A stretch of DNA of 64,000 nucleotides from Novosphingobium ginsenosidimutans (GTDB lineage Bacteria; Pseudomonadota; Alphaproteobacteria; Sphingomonadales; Sphingomonadaceae). The notes below the pieces were generated by a model, which was not told where the DNA came from, did no database searches, and worked only from the letters and a program-made list of their open reading frames with translations. Below are positions 18,531-27,222 of this stretch, piece by piece. The stretch is taken from the NCBI RefSeq assembly GCF_007954425.1, contig NZ_CP042345.1, positions 496,001 through 560,000 of the forward strand, given 5' to 3'. How positions within the stretch are numbered: the stretch's first letter is position 1; each line of letters opens with the position of its first letter. The translations under genes and the position numbers were made by a program.

Positions 18531-18780
18531 TGGATAGAGTCCCTCACCCTGCCAAAATTGCCCGCATGCGCCCTTCGACAGGACTCGGCACAAGGGGGGG
18601 ACCAGTGGGAGCACAAGGCCCCGCAAACGGGCGGCGCGTTAGGCCGATGCGGCACGGGCGTCAAGCTATCCGCACCCGAACCGCCGCGACAAACTGCGAC
18701 AAATTGTGACCGCGCCGTTCACCTGGCAGCAACCCGCCCGGTAGCAGCGAAATCGCACAGGCAATCATGAGGGAATGTCA

Positions 18781-19740
18781 ATGCGCAAGAGCCTTATACT
18801 ATCGCTTGGCGCAATAGCGCTGATCGGCACCACTATCGCCCAGGCCGCGCCCGGTGACCGATTGCGTGAACGATTGAAGGAGCGGATGGAAAGCCGCCAG
18901 GGCGGTTCGGGCGAGCGCCGCGGCGCGCAGCGCGATGCCGATGCCCCGCGCACCCGGCCCGACCAGACCTTCGCCTATGGCAGCGATCGGCTGCAGCAGC
19001 TCGATTTCTACAAGGCCAAGGGCGCGGCCGGCCCGGCCCCGCTGGTGATCTTCGTCCACGGCGGTGGGTGGAAGCGCGGCAGCAAGGATGTCGCCGGCAG
19101 CCGTTATGCCCCGGCGCATTACACCGGGCTTGGCTATAACTATGCAGCGATCAACTATCGCCTGGTTCCGGAGGCGACGGTCGAGCAGCAGGCAGCTGAC
19201 GTCGCCCAATCGGTCCGCGCGCTGCTGGACCGGGCGCGTGAACTGGGGATTGATCGCAGCAAGGTGGTCCTGACCGGCCACAGCGCCGGCGCGCACCTGG
19301 TCGCTCTGGTGGGCACGGACGAGCAATACCTGCGCAGTGGCGGGTTGTCGTTCCGCGATCTCGCCGGGGTGATGCCCAACGATGGCGCGGCTTACGATGT
19401 GGCAGCGCAGATGAAGGATGGCGGGCCAATGATGCAGGATACCTATGTCCAGGCCTTTGGCACCGACCCGGTGCGCCAGCGGGCGCTCTCCCCGACGCTT
19501 CAGGCCGCCGCGCCCAATGCCCCACGCTTCCTGCTGATCCATGTTCAGCGCCAGGATGGCGTGGCCCAGGCCAAGGCGCTCGAAGCGGCCTTGCGTCAGG
19601 GCGGGACCACGGTCGAGCGGCGCGAGTTCGAAGGGCGCGGGCTGCAGGGCCATGCTGAGATCAACCGGCAGCTCGGCAACCCGGACTATCCGGCAACCGC
19701 TGTGGTCGATGCCTGGCTGAAGTCGATCTTCGGCCGCTAA
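18781..19740 (+). CDS. Secreted alpha/beta hydrolase (carboxylesterase-like)
   Basis: 319 residues from the ATG at 18781. GAGGG lies 7 bases before it and too close to the alternative ATG at 18775. A signal peptide is cleaved near QAA (residues 21-23). A charged linker (about 25-60) follows, then an esterase/lipase domain with oxyanion HGGGW (about 93-97) and nucleophile GHSAG (Ser168). GLQGHAEIN supplies a candidate catalytic His. It is probably periplasmic, with unknown substrate. Confidence 0.87.
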   Translation: MRKSLILSLGAIALIGTTIAQAAPGDRLRERLKERMESRQGGSGERRGAQRDADAPRTRPDQTFAYGSDRLQQLDFYKAKGAAGPAPLVIFVHGGGWKRGSKDVAGSRYAPAHYTGLGYNYAAINYRLVPEATVEQQAADVAQSVRALLDRARELGIDRSKVVLTGHSAGAHLVALVGTDEQYLRSGGLSFRDLAGVMPNDGAAYDVAAQMKDGGPMMQDTYVQAFGTDPVRQRALSPTLQAAAPNAPRFLLIHVQRQDGVAQAKALEAALRQGGTTVERREFEGRGLQGHAEINRQLGNPDYPATAVVDAWLKSIFGR

Positions 19741-20858
19741 AGCCGAACGACCTCGGTGCCATCGAGCCGGTGAGTGCAGCCCAGTGCCACCGGCTCACAC
19801 GCCGCGCTAAGCGCCGCGACGGTGCGCCAGCCGATGGCGCGAAGCCGAGCGGCCACTTCGGCATTGTAGTCAAGCGGCAGGAACAGGGTGTCGGCCCGCG
19901 GCTCGGCTTCGGCCAGGGCGTCAATCAGGTCATCGGGGTAAAGCGAGAAGCCGATGGCCGGCTCGGTCTCCGTACCGCTGCCAAGAATGGCATAGCTGCC
20001 CCCGCGCCCGACTGCCCCTTGCAGGCCCTCGGCATAGATCGTGAAGCCGAACCAGGACTGGTATTCAAACCCGTGGCGCTCGCTCGGGTCGAGGGTTAGG
20101 CGAGCGAGGCTGCCGACGCGGTCCGCGATGGTGTGTAAGGCCGCGATCCTGCCAGCAAGGACACCGCTCTTGTCAAAGGCGGCCAGCTTTTCAACGGCAG
20201 CAGCGAACGGTCCGATCGCGGCAAGCAGCGGCAGGTAGGCCTGGCCACCCGCAGCAACAAGGCCGCCGGCGTCCTTGGCATCAAGCTCGCGCCGCACTGC
20301 CTCGATCGCTTCCGGATCGAGCGGCATGGCCTCAGCCGCAAGGGCATCGACCAGATCGGGCAGCGTAAAGTCGACCGAGAGGCCCTTGGCGCCCGCTGCC
20401 GTCAGGGCTTCGAGCGCGACAGCCAGCACTTCCCCGGCAGCGGCGACGGAATCGTTGCCGATAAGTTCGGCCCCCAGCTGGAGCCGCTCGCGCGTGGGGT
20501 CGAGGCCGTCGCCCTTGATGGTAACGACCTGCCCGGCATAGCACAGCCGTAATGGCCGGGCGTGCTGGGCCAGAGCCGTGGCGGCGATCCGGCCGACCTG
20601 CACGGTCATGTCGCTGCGCAGCGCCAGGGTGCGCAAGGACGCGGGATCAACGAATCGGAACATTCGGCGCGGCTGGACCCCGGCCATGCGGCTGGCCATC
20701 GACTTTTCGAACTCGATCGTCGGCGGCTGCACACGGTCGTACCCGTGGCTGTCCAGCACGTCGAGCACGGCGCGAGTCACGCGAGCGGCAGCAGCCGCAT
20801 CGCGCGGCAGGCGGTCTTCCAGGCCTTCGGGCAACAGGTCGCGGTCGGTGTCTTGCAT
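19737..20858 (-). CDS. hisZ: ATP phosphoribosyltransferase regulatory subunit
   Basis: 373-residue class II histidyl-tRNA-synthetase paralogue without the catalytic tRNA part. It allosterically regulates the short-form HisG. LLPEGLEDRLPRDAAAAARV, the FEKS motif, MFRFVDPASLRTLALRSDMT and LQLGAELIG follow the HisZ pattern. No hisG lies in the window. The hisZ-serA-serC minus-strand order places it with amino-acid biosynthesis. The 3' end overlaps the end of the convergent esterase gene by 4 bases. Confidence 0.9.
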   Translation of the reverse strand: MQDTDRDLLPEGLEDRLPRDAAAAARVTRAVLDVLDSHGYDRVQPPTIEFEKSMASRMAGVQPRRMFRFVDPASLRTLALRSDMTVQVGRIAATALAQHARPLRLCYAGQVVTIKGDGLDPTRERLQLGAELIGNDSVAAAGEVLAVALEALTAAGAKGLSVDFTLPDLVDALAAEAMPLDPEAIEAVRRELDAKDAGGLVAAGGQAYLPLLAAIGPFAAAVEKLAAFDKSGVLAGRIAALHTIADRVGSLARLTLDPSERHGFEYQSWFGFTIYAEGLQGAVGRGGSYAILGSGTETEPAIGFSLYPDDLIDALAEAEPRADTLFLPLDYNAEVAARLRAIGWRTVAALSAACEPVALGCTHRLDGTEVVRL

Positions 20859-20886
20859 CGTGGCGATCCCGTTGCCCGAATGTGCC

Positions 20887-22470
20887 TTAAAACGCCAGCG
20901 CCATGACCCGCTTCACGCCGGGCACGTCGCGCGCCGCGGCGATGACATTGGCCGGGACCGGGCTGTCGACGCTGAGCAGCAGCACGGCTTCCCCGCCGGC
21001 CGCGCGGCGGCCAAGGTTGAAGGTGCCGATGTTGATGCCGGCTTCGCCCAGCAGGGTGCCGATCCGGCCGATGAAGCCGGGGGCGTCCTCGTTGACTATG
21101 TACATCATGTGCCCGGCGAGTTCGGCTTCGACCTTGATGCCGAAAAGCTCGACCAGGCGCGGTTCCGCGTTCGAGAACAGCGTTCCCGCCACCGAGCGCT
21201 CACCTGCATCGGTCTTCACCGAGACGCGGATCAGGGTGTGGTAATCGCCGGCCTTCTCGGTCTTGACCTCACGCACCTCGATCCCGCGCTCCTTGGCTAT
21301 AAAGGGCGCGTTGACCATGTTGACCGTGTCCGACTGCACCCGCAGGAAGCCGGCCAGCACGGCGGCAACGATCGGCTTGATGTTCAGCTCGGCCGCGGCG
21401 CCTTCGGCATGGATCGAAACGCGCGGAATCGAACCGGTGGTGAGCTGACCAACCAGGCTGCCAAGCTGCTCTGCCAGTGCCATGTAGGGCTTCAGCTTCG
21501 GCGCTTCCTCGGCCGAGAGCGAAGGCATGTTGAGCGCGTTGGTGACGCCGCCGTTCACCAGGTAATCGGCCATTTGCTCGGCCACCTGCAGCGCGACGTT
21601 GACCTGGGCTTCGTTGGTCGAGGCGCCAAGGTGCGGGGTGCAGATGAAGTTCGGCGTGCCAAACAGCGGCGATTCCTTGGCCGGTTCGGTCTGGAACACG
21701 TCAAGCGCCGCGCCGGCCACCTGGCCGCTATCGAGCGCTGCCTTCAACGCCGCTTCGTCGATCAGGCCGCCGCGGGCGCAGTTGATGATCCGCACGCCCT
21801 TCTTGCACTTGGCGATATTCTCGGCCGACAGGATGTTGCGGGTCTGGTCGGTCAGCGGGGTGTGCAGGGTGATGAAGTCCGCCCGCGCCAGCAGGTCGTC
21901 AAGCTCAACCTTTTCGATGCCCAGTTCGACAGCGCGCTCGGGGCTGAGGAAGGGATCGAAAGCAACGACCTTCATCCGCAGGCCCAGCGCCCGGCTGGCA
22001 ACGATCGAACCAATATTGCCAGCACCGATCAGGCCCAGTGTCTTGCCGGTGACTTCAACGCCCATGAAATCGTTCTTCGGCCACTTGCCGGCCTGGGTCT
22101 GGGCATTGGCTTCGGGGATCTGGCGGGCCAGCGCAAACATCAGCGCGATGGCGTGTTCGGCCGTGGTGATCGAGTTGCCGAACGGGGTGTTCATCACCAC
22201 CACGCCCTGGGCCGAAGCGGCCGGGATATCGACATTGTCGACACCGATCCCGGCGCGGCCAATCACCTTCAGGTTCTTTGCCGCATCAAGGATCGCCTTG
22301 GTCACCTTGGTCGAGCTGCGGATGGCAAGGCCATCATAATCACCGATCCGGGCAATCAGCTGTTCCGGGGTTTCGCCGGTGATCACGTCCACATCGCAGC
22401 CGCGCTCTTCGAAGATCTTCGCGGCGTTGGGGTCCATCTTGTCGGAAATGAGTACGCGAGGCTTGGTCAT
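20887..22470 (-). CDS. serA: D-3-phosphoglycerate dehydrogenase
   Basis: 527 residues from the ATG at 22470 (MTKPRVLISDKMDPNA). It is the first step of serine synthesis. A substrate/NAD domain contains LIGAGNIGS and the catalytic Arg and Glu. INCARGGLIDEAAL and the His in CTPHLGAST complete the active site. The long type with an intervening (allosteric substrate-binding) domain and a C-terminal ACT domain (about 455-527) probably gives serine feedback. It lies 112 bases downstream of serC, with a repeat element between. Confidence 0.97.
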   Translation of the reverse strand: MTKPRVLISDKMDPNAAKIFEERGCDVDVITGETPEQLIARIGDYDGLAIRSSTKVTKAILDAAKNLKVIGRAGIGVDNVDIPAASAQGVVVMNTPFGNSITTAEHAIALMFALARQIPEANAQTQAGKWPKNDFMGVEVTGKTLGLIGAGNIGSIVASRALGLRMKVVAFDPFLSPERAVELGIEKVELDDLLARADFITLHTPLTDQTRNILSAENIAKCKKGVRIINCARGGLIDEAALKAALDSGQVAGAALDVFQTEPAKESPLFGTPNFICTPHLGASTNEAQVNVALQVAEQMADYLVNGGVTNALNMPSLSAEEAPKLKPYMALAEQLGSLVGQLTTGSIPRVSIHAEGAAAELNIKPIVAAVLAGFLRVQSDTVNMVNAPFIAKERGIEVREVKTEKAGDYHTLIRVSVKTDAGERSVAGTLFSNAEPRLVELFGIKVEAELAGHMMYIVNEDAPGFIGRIGTLLGEAGINIGTFNLGRRAAGGEAVLLLSVDSPVPANVIAAARDVPGVKRVMALAF

Positions 22471-22488
22471 TTCAACTTGTCCTTGGTT

Positions 22489-22530
22489 CGTCAGCCCGGA
22501 TTTGATCCGGGGTCCCGCTTGTCCGCGGGC
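22489..22530. repeat. Palindromic intergenic repeat (REP-like), partial copy
   Basis: Between serC and serA lies TCAGCCCGGATTTGATCCGG, a palindrome around TTGATC, followed by GGTCCCGCTTGTCC. The same GGTCCCGCTTGTCC block occurs in reverse complement at 30868-30880, and the palindromic half is a variant of the one at 30806. It appears to be one degenerate copy of a dispersed intergenic element common in alphaproteobacterial genomes. Confidence 0.7.
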
Positions 22531-22582
22531 GAGAATGGGGAAAGCGTTACCCCGGCGCTGCGGCCGAGGTGACGCCTGAAGC

Positions 22583-23713
22583 TTAAGCCGCGGCCTTGAC
22601 GGTCGCGTAGGCCCAGTCGAGCCAGGGGCCGAGATCCTCGATATCGGCGGTCTCAACCGTGGCGCCGCACCAGATGCGCAGACCCGGCGGGGCATCGCGG
22701 TAACCCGCGATGTCATAGGCTGCACCTTCCTTTTCGAGCGCGCTGGCCATGGCCTTGATAAAGGCCTCGTCGGCACCTTCGACTGTCAGGCAGACCGAAG
22801 TCTTCGAACGGATGCCGTGATCGACTGCGAGATGGCCGAGCCAATCGCGATGCGCGACAATCTTGTTCAACGCATCGGCGTTGGCCGTGCAGCGCGCCTT
22901 GAGGCCTTCCAGCCCGCCAACCGACTTGGCCCATTCGAGCGCGAAGATCGCATCCTCAACCGCCAGCATCGAGGGCGTGTTGATGGTTTCACCCTTGAAC
23001 ACGCCTTCGGTCAGCTTGCCCTTCGAGACCAAGCGGAACACCTTGGGCAGCGGCCAGGACGGGGTATATTCCTCCAGTCGCTCGACTGCGCGGGGGCCCA
23101 GGATCAGCACGCCGTGGCCACCTTCGCCGCCCAGCACCTTCTGCCAGGAGAAGGTGGCGACATCGATCTTGTCCCAGGGAATGTCGTAAGCGAAGACCGC
23201 GCTGGTCGCGTCGGCAAATGTCAGACCTTCGCGGTCATCCGGGATCCATTCGCCATCCGGCACACGCACGCCGCTCGTGGTGCCGTTCCAGGTGAACAGC
23301 ACGTCGTCGGCGAAATCCACCTTCGAGAGATCGGGCAGCTGGCCATAGTCGGCGCGGTGGACCTTGGGCTCGAGCTTCAGCTGCTTGACCGCGTCGGTCA
23401 CCCAGCCTTCGCCGAAGCTCTCCCAAGCGAGGCAGGTAACGCCGCGGGCGCCGAGCATGGTCCACATGGCCATTTCGAAGGCGCCGGTGTCAGACCCGGG
23501 GACAATGCCGATGCGGTGCGTATCGGGCAGGCCCAGCACTTCGCGCATCAGGTCGATGCAGTACTGCAGGCGCGTCTTGCCGATCTTGGCGCGGTGCGAG
23601 CGCCCAAGCGATTCGGTAGCCAGTTTTTCGGGGGCATATCCGGGCGGCTTGGCGCAGGGACCGGAAGAAAAGAACGGACGCGCGGGTTTGCGCGCCGGCA
23701 GTTGTGCAGTCAT
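22583..23713 (-). CDS. serC: Phosphoserine aminotransferase
   Basis: 376 residues from the ATG at 23713. PLP enzyme of serine (and B6) synthesis. The N-terminus [12 protein letters not shown] is the alphaproteobacterial/archaeal-type SerC sequence, and [15 protein letters not shown] carries the PLP Lys. It heads the serC-serA unit and has a structured leader on its 5' side. Confidence 0.95.
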   Translation of the reverse strand: MTAQLPARKPARPFFSSGPCAKPPGYAPEKLATESLGRSHRAKIGKTRLQYCIDLMREVLGLPDTHRIGIVPGSDTGAFEMAMWTMLGARGVTCLAWESFGEGWVTDAVKQLKLEPKVHRADYGQLPDLSKVDFADDVLFTWNGTTSGVRVPDGEWIPDDREGLTFADATSAVFAYDIPWDKIDVATFSWQKVLGGEGGHGVLILGPRAVERLEEYTPSWPLPKVFRLVSKGKLTEGVFKGETINTPSMLAVEDAIFALEWAKSVGGLEGLKARCTANADALNKIVAHRDWLGHLAVDHGIRSKTSVCLTVEGADEAFIKAMASALEKEGAAYDIAGYRDAPPGLRIWCGATVETADIEDLGPWLDWAYATVKAAA

Positions 23714-23790
23714 TGTAGTCTCTCCTTGCAGAGAGCTCGCGCGGCGTTGGGACCGCGTGGCCCGGAGCCGCACATAGAGGCGGCCCCGGG
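23714..23790 (-). ncRNA. serC-leader RNA, matches the layout of the serC motif
   Basis: Upstream of serC the minus strand can form two hairpins. The first has an 8-bp stem GGGGCCGC/GCGGCTCC (23780-23787 with 23764-23771, one G-U). The second has a 5-bp stem CTCTC/GAGAG (23731-23735 with 23720-23724), whose 3' side contains the AGGAGAG ribosome-binding site. Two hairpins with the second masking the start signal is the known architecture of the alphaproteobacterial serC motif. I could not align it to the covariance model. Confidence 0.6.
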
Positions 23791-23839
23791 CTTGTCAATG
23801 ACGCATCGTCAAATGTGCCTTTGGGCCAGGTCGCTGCAA

Positions 23840-24160
23840 TCAGTAGCCGGACTTGCGGAACAGCACCTTGCCGCGCTGGGCGACGTAGAGCTTTTCGAAG
23901 CTGACCGGATGGAAATAGGCTTCCACCTTCTCGCCGGTCGGGAGCACGCCGTAAACTTCGTAGCAGCCGCCATCGACCTTGGCCTTGGTCACCTTCCAGC
24001 CGTCCTTGGTCAGCTGGGCCTTGAGCGCTTCGACATTCTTCCAGCCAGACTGCGGGCCGGCCTGGCACTTGACTTTGCCGGTCGCTTCGGCCGGGGTGGC
24101 GGTGGAAAGCGCGGCCGCCGAAACGAGGCCAAACGCGGCAGCGAGGATCAGGGAACGCAT
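23840..24160 (-). CDS. Small secreted PepSY-like protein
   Basis: 106 residues from the ATG at 24160. A signal peptide ends near PAEA (about residue 20). The mature part reads WKNVEALKAQLTKDGWKVTKAKVDGGCYEVYG, the pattern of a PepSY domain, usually a protease-inhibitor or regulator fold. It lies 4 bases after the downstream end of the ferric-reductase-like gene on the same strand, so the two are likely co-transcribed and this small protein may serve the membrane partner. Confidence 0.8.
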   Translation of the reverse strand: MRSLILAAAFGLVSAAALSTATPAEATGKVKCQAGPQSGWKNVEALKAQLTKDGWKVTKAKVDGGCYEVYGVLPTGEKVEAYFHPVSFEKLYVAQRGKVLFRKSGY

Positions 24161-24164
24161 GGGC

Positions 24165-24761
24165 TTATACTCCTGCTTGGGGGGATGGTTGGGACTTGGT
24201 GAACTTGCGCAGCGCCAGCATGAACCAGAGCAGCGCAAGCGGGGCGAAGTGGATCAGCGCGCCGGTGGCGCCATCATGGACCCACCACCAGTGCAACAGC
24301 GTGAGGATAGCGGCGGGATAGGCCAGTTGCTGGACCCGCTTCCAGGCCGTGCGCAGCAGCTTCATCGAAGTCTGGTTGCTGGTGAGCGCCATCGGCAGCA
24401 TCAGCGCAAGGGCCAACCAGCCGGTCCAGATCGAGGCTATCGGTAGTTCGCCCAGGATCGCCTCAAGGCTGCCCATATCGATCGCGTAGAACACCAGGTG
24501 CGCGATCGCATAGGCAAAGGCACCTACGCCCAGCGCGCGGCGCCGGGCGAGTAGCCACAGCAGCCAGCGTTTCGGACCAAGCAGACCGGCCAGCGGCCCG
24601 ATCAGCATGGCGGCGACCATCAGCCGCGCGCTCATCTCGCCGGTCGGATGGATCATGTCCATCGTCTCGATTGCGCCGGTCAGCCACCCGTGGAGGATGG
24701 CAATGCCCGGCACAGCCAGCAGCAGCCAGAACAGCTTCACGCTATTGATAATCGTTCGCAT
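24165..24761 (-). CDS. Ferric reductase-like heme membrane protein (YedZ/MsrQ-like)
   Basis: 198 residues from the ATG at 24761; an upstream ATG at 24797 would add 12 residues. About six hydrophobic helices with His residues positioned in them (ILHGWL, IAHLVFY, LLHWWWVH) fit a b-type heme ferric-reductase-like domain. The nearest described homologue class is MsrQ, but no msrP lies here. The gene pairs with a PepSY protein, as in many heme membrane reductase loci. Confidence 0.75.
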   Translation of the reverse strand: MRTIINSVKLFWLLLAVPGIAILHGWLTGAIETMDMIHPTGEMSARLMVAAMLIGPLAGLLGPKRWLLWLLARRRALGVGAFAYAIAHLVFYAIDMGSLEAILGELPIASIWTGWLALALMLPMALTSNQTSMKLLRTAWKRVQQLAYPAAILTLLHWWWVHDGATGALIHFAPLALLWFMLALRKFTKSQPSPQAGV

Positions 24762-24869
24762 TAATTGCCGGATAGCTTGCGAAGCGATGGCTGGCAACCC
24801 CTACCGGTCCTTGTCGCAGCGCTTGCCGCAGGTAACCAGTTGTTAACCATGTCGCCGGATATTGTGACC

Positions 24870-25532
24870 ATGCGCAATACGCTTGCCTTGCTGCCCGCGT
24901 TGGCCCTGCTGAGTGCCTGCATCGACATCCCGCAGGCACCCAAGCATGATGCCGTCCGCCGCCCAGTTAGCGCAACTTTCACGCCGCGACCGGAAGTGCG
25001 GCAGTGCATGGCCGACCTCAGTTTGACCCGCGCCAGCTTTACCCCGCTGCCGGATCAGTACTTCGGCGCCGGATGCTCGACCATCGGCACTGTCCGCCTG
25101 ACCAGCCTGCGCAGCGACGATGCCCATTTGCAGCTGGTCAATCTTGGCCCGGTAGCCTGCCCGCTGGCTGATACCTTGGCTGGTTGGGCGCGCTTTGGCG
25201 TTGATCGCGCCGCGCGGCAGATCTTGGGCAGCCCGCTGGTCAAGATCGAGACGATGGGCAGCTATGCCTGCCGCAATGTGGCTGGCAGCGATCGCCGCAG
25301 CGCGCACGCTACAGCCAGCGCAATCGACGTTTCGGCCTTCATCCTCGCTGATGGTCGGCGAATTTCGGTGCTGGAAGACTGGTATGCCGGATCGCGCGAG
25401 GAGAAGCAGTTCCTGGCAATTGTACACCAGAGCGCCTGCAAGCGCTTCGGCACGGTCCTTGGACCCGCATATAATGCCGCGCACCGTGACCACTTCCACG
25501 TGGAGTTATCGGGTTCCGGCTTCTGTCGTTGA
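24870..25532 (+). CDS. Extensin-like C-terminal domain lipoprotein
   Basis: 220 residues from the ATG at 24870, with earlier possible starts at 24849 and 24765. The lipobox is LLSAC (Cys17). The domain carries the metallopeptidase-like pattern SAHATASAIDVSAF and AAHRDHFHVEL of extensin-like/VanY-fold proteins, consistent with a cell-wall peptidase. It contains several Cys, which may form disulfides. It diverges from the heme membrane protein gene. Confidence 0.83.
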   Translation: MRNTLALLPALALLSACIDIPQAPKHDAVRRPVSATFTPRPEVRQCMADLSLTRASFTPLPDQYFGAGCSTIGTVRLTSLRSDDAHLQLVNLGPVACPLADTLAGWARFGVDRAARQILGSPLVKIETMGSYACRNVAGSDRRSAHATASAIDVSAFILADGRRISVLEDWYAGSREEKQFLAIVHQSACKRFGTVLGPAYNAAHRDHFHVELSGSGFCR

Positions 25533-25540
25533 GATTGGAG

Positions 25541-25592
25541 GGAAGCAGGCCCGGCACCTTATCGGGCGCGACCCGTTGCCGGACCTGCTTCC
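25541..25592. repeat. Long intergenic inverted repeat
   Basis: GGAAGCAGGCCCGGCA at 25541-25556 pairs with TGCCGGACCTGCTTCC at 25577-25592 with one G-U position. The loop contains an inner CGGG/CCCG stem. It lies just after the extensin-like gene and before the convergent regulator gene. No run of T follows on either strand, so a bidirectional structured end or a REP-like unit is more likely than a classic terminator. Confidence 0.55.
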
Positions 25593-25741
25593 TCGCTTGC
25601 TACCGGGCCCTTGGGAGGGGGTGGTTGGGTAGGCCGCAGCAGCAAGGCGGAGACCGCTGTGTGTCTCGCTCATCTTTCTGCACCTGGACGGCCCAAGTCA
25701 CCATACGGACTTAAGGTTGTGGTCTTTGGGACAGGATCGGA

Positions 25742-26356
25742 TCAGAGGCCCGCTTCAACAGCCAGGCGCACCGCATCAGCCGAAGTCCCGACGCCCAGTC
25801 GCTGTAGCAGCAGCGCTCGGTGCATCTTCACCGTCTTTTCCGACAGGTCGAGTGCGTAGGCGATTTGCTTGTTGAGCTGGCCGCTGGCCATAAGCTCCAA
25901 GATCTCGCGCTGGCGCGGGGTCAGCCCGGCAATCCGCTGCTGCGCCGCCTCGCGCCGCTCGGCCATGCCGGTATCGATCTTAGGCTCGGGGATTTCGACC
26001 TGCGATCCCAGGAAGAAGCTGACTGCCCCGTGCTCGTCAAACATCGGCGCGACCATCACCGCGTTGCGGAACGGGGTGCCATCCTTCTTGTAATTGACCA
26101 CTTCGAACAGCACGCCGCGCTTTTCGCGCACCGACTGGCCAATTTTTTCGGCGATTTCCGGATGAGGATCGGCGCGCGAGAGGAAACGGCAATTCTGGCC
26201 GACAATGTCCTCGATCGTGTAACCAGTCAGGTCCGTGAAGGCCTGATTGCAGGCGACGACCGGATTGTCATGCAGGCGCGGATTGGTGACGCACATCGCC
26301 ATCGCGCTGAGTTCGATCAGCGCAGGTAACGGGGCCTCCATTTCACCGAATCGCAT
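25742..26356 (-). CDS. EL222-like blue-light LOV-HTH transcription factor
   Basis: 204 residues from the ATG at 26356. TTG at 26443 or ATG at 26341 are alternative starts. A PAS/LOV core (about 10-135) has the flavin adduct motif GQNCRFL (Cys56), NYKKDGTPFRNAV and FFLGSQVE. Next is a linker helix (ERREAAQQRIAG), then a LuxR-type HTH (LTPRQREILELMASG, LSEKTVKMHR). This is close in order and sequence to EL222 of Erythrobacter litoralis, in which light releases the HTH for dimerisation and DNA binding. It lies immediately downstream of the Anbu operon on the same strand. Confidence 0.9.
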   Translation of the reverse strand: MRFGEMEAPLPALIELSAMAMCVTNPRLHDNPVVACNQAFTDLTGYTIEDIVGQNCRFLSRADPHPEIAEKIGQSVREKRGVLFEVVNYKKDGTPFRNAVMVAPMFDEHGAVSFFLGSQVEIPEPKIDTGMAERREAAQQRIAGLTPRQREILELMASGQLNKQIAYALDLSEKTVKMHRALLLQRLGVGTSADAVRLAVEAGL

Positions 26357-26448
26357 TTGTAGCCCCAGAACTTCCAACTTCCGAGACCCAGTATGGTCTG
26401 ATTGCTGTATTGACGCAAGAATAGTAGCCTCCCGCGCAATCAACCCTG

Positions 26449-27183
26449 TTAAAAGCTGTAATCAGGTAGTGCGTGAAAGGCATTTTTCAATGCCTCGCTC
26501 CAGCCGGCCGAAACCGCTCGGTAATAGGGATCGTCGGCCGTGATGCGGCGCTGGTGCGCGGGTTCGAACCGGTCCTGCTCAATCACGAGCAAGTCAAGCG
26601 GCAGCCCGACCGAAAGGTTGGCCTTAATCGTGGAATCGAAGCTGACCATCAGCAGCTTGACCGCATCTTCGAAGCTCATGTCGCGATCATAGCCGCGGAT
26701 GATGATCGGGCGGCCGTACTTGGTCTCGCCGATCTGGAAGAAGGGCGTATCGAAGCTGGCCTCGATGAAGTTGCCCTCAGGATAGATCAGGAACAGCCGC
26801 GGCTGTCCGCCCTTGATTTGCCCGGCAACGATGATCGACGCCGTGAAGGTACCGGATGCCTCCTCGCCGTTCTGTTCGGAGCTGGCTGCGATCGTGTCGC
26901 GCAGCAGCTTGCCAACCAGGCTCGCGGCCTGGAACATCGTATCGACTTCCAGCAGCGAGTTGTGCCGCTCGGCATGGGCCTTGTTGCGTTCCTCGATCTG
27001 GCTGATCACGCCCTGCGTGGTGGCAAGGTTGCCGGCGGTCATGATCGCGATGATCCGCTCGCCGGGAACCGACCAGCAGTGCATCTTGCGGAACTGCGAG
27101 ATGTTGTCGACGCCCGAATTGGTGCGGGTGTCGCTCATCAGCACCAAGCCCTTGTCGAGCAGCATTCCGACGCAGTAGGTCAA
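26449..27183 (-). CDS. Anbu proteasome-type peptidase
   Basis: 244-residue Ntn-hydrolase of the ancestral beta subunit family. After Met removal Thr2 is the candidate nucleophile in MTYCVGMLLDKGLVLMSD. SDTRTNSGVDNIS and MTAGNLATTQ follow the Anbu consensus. It is the last gene of the classic four-gene Anbu set (CP-ATP-grasp, alpha-E, transglutaminase, Anbu), which firmly supports the assignment. Anbu forms helical or dodecameric assemblies, and its substrate is not established. Confidence 0.92.
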   Translation of the reverse strand: MTYCVGMLLDKGLVLMSDTRTNSGVDNISQFRKMHCWSVPGERIIAIMTAGNLATTQGVISQIEERNKAHAERHNSLLEVDTMFQAASLVGKLLRDTIAASSEQNGEEASGTFTASIIVAGQIKGGQPRLFLIYPEGNFIEASFDTPFFQIGETKYGRPIIIRGYDRDMSFEDAVKLLMVSFDSTIKANLSVGLPLDLLVIEQDRFEPAHQRRITADDPYYRAVSAGWSEALKNAFHALPDYSF

Positions 27184-27222
27184 GCGGCGATCCCCTTTGG
27201 CCGGTCCAGCGAAGACCTTCGC

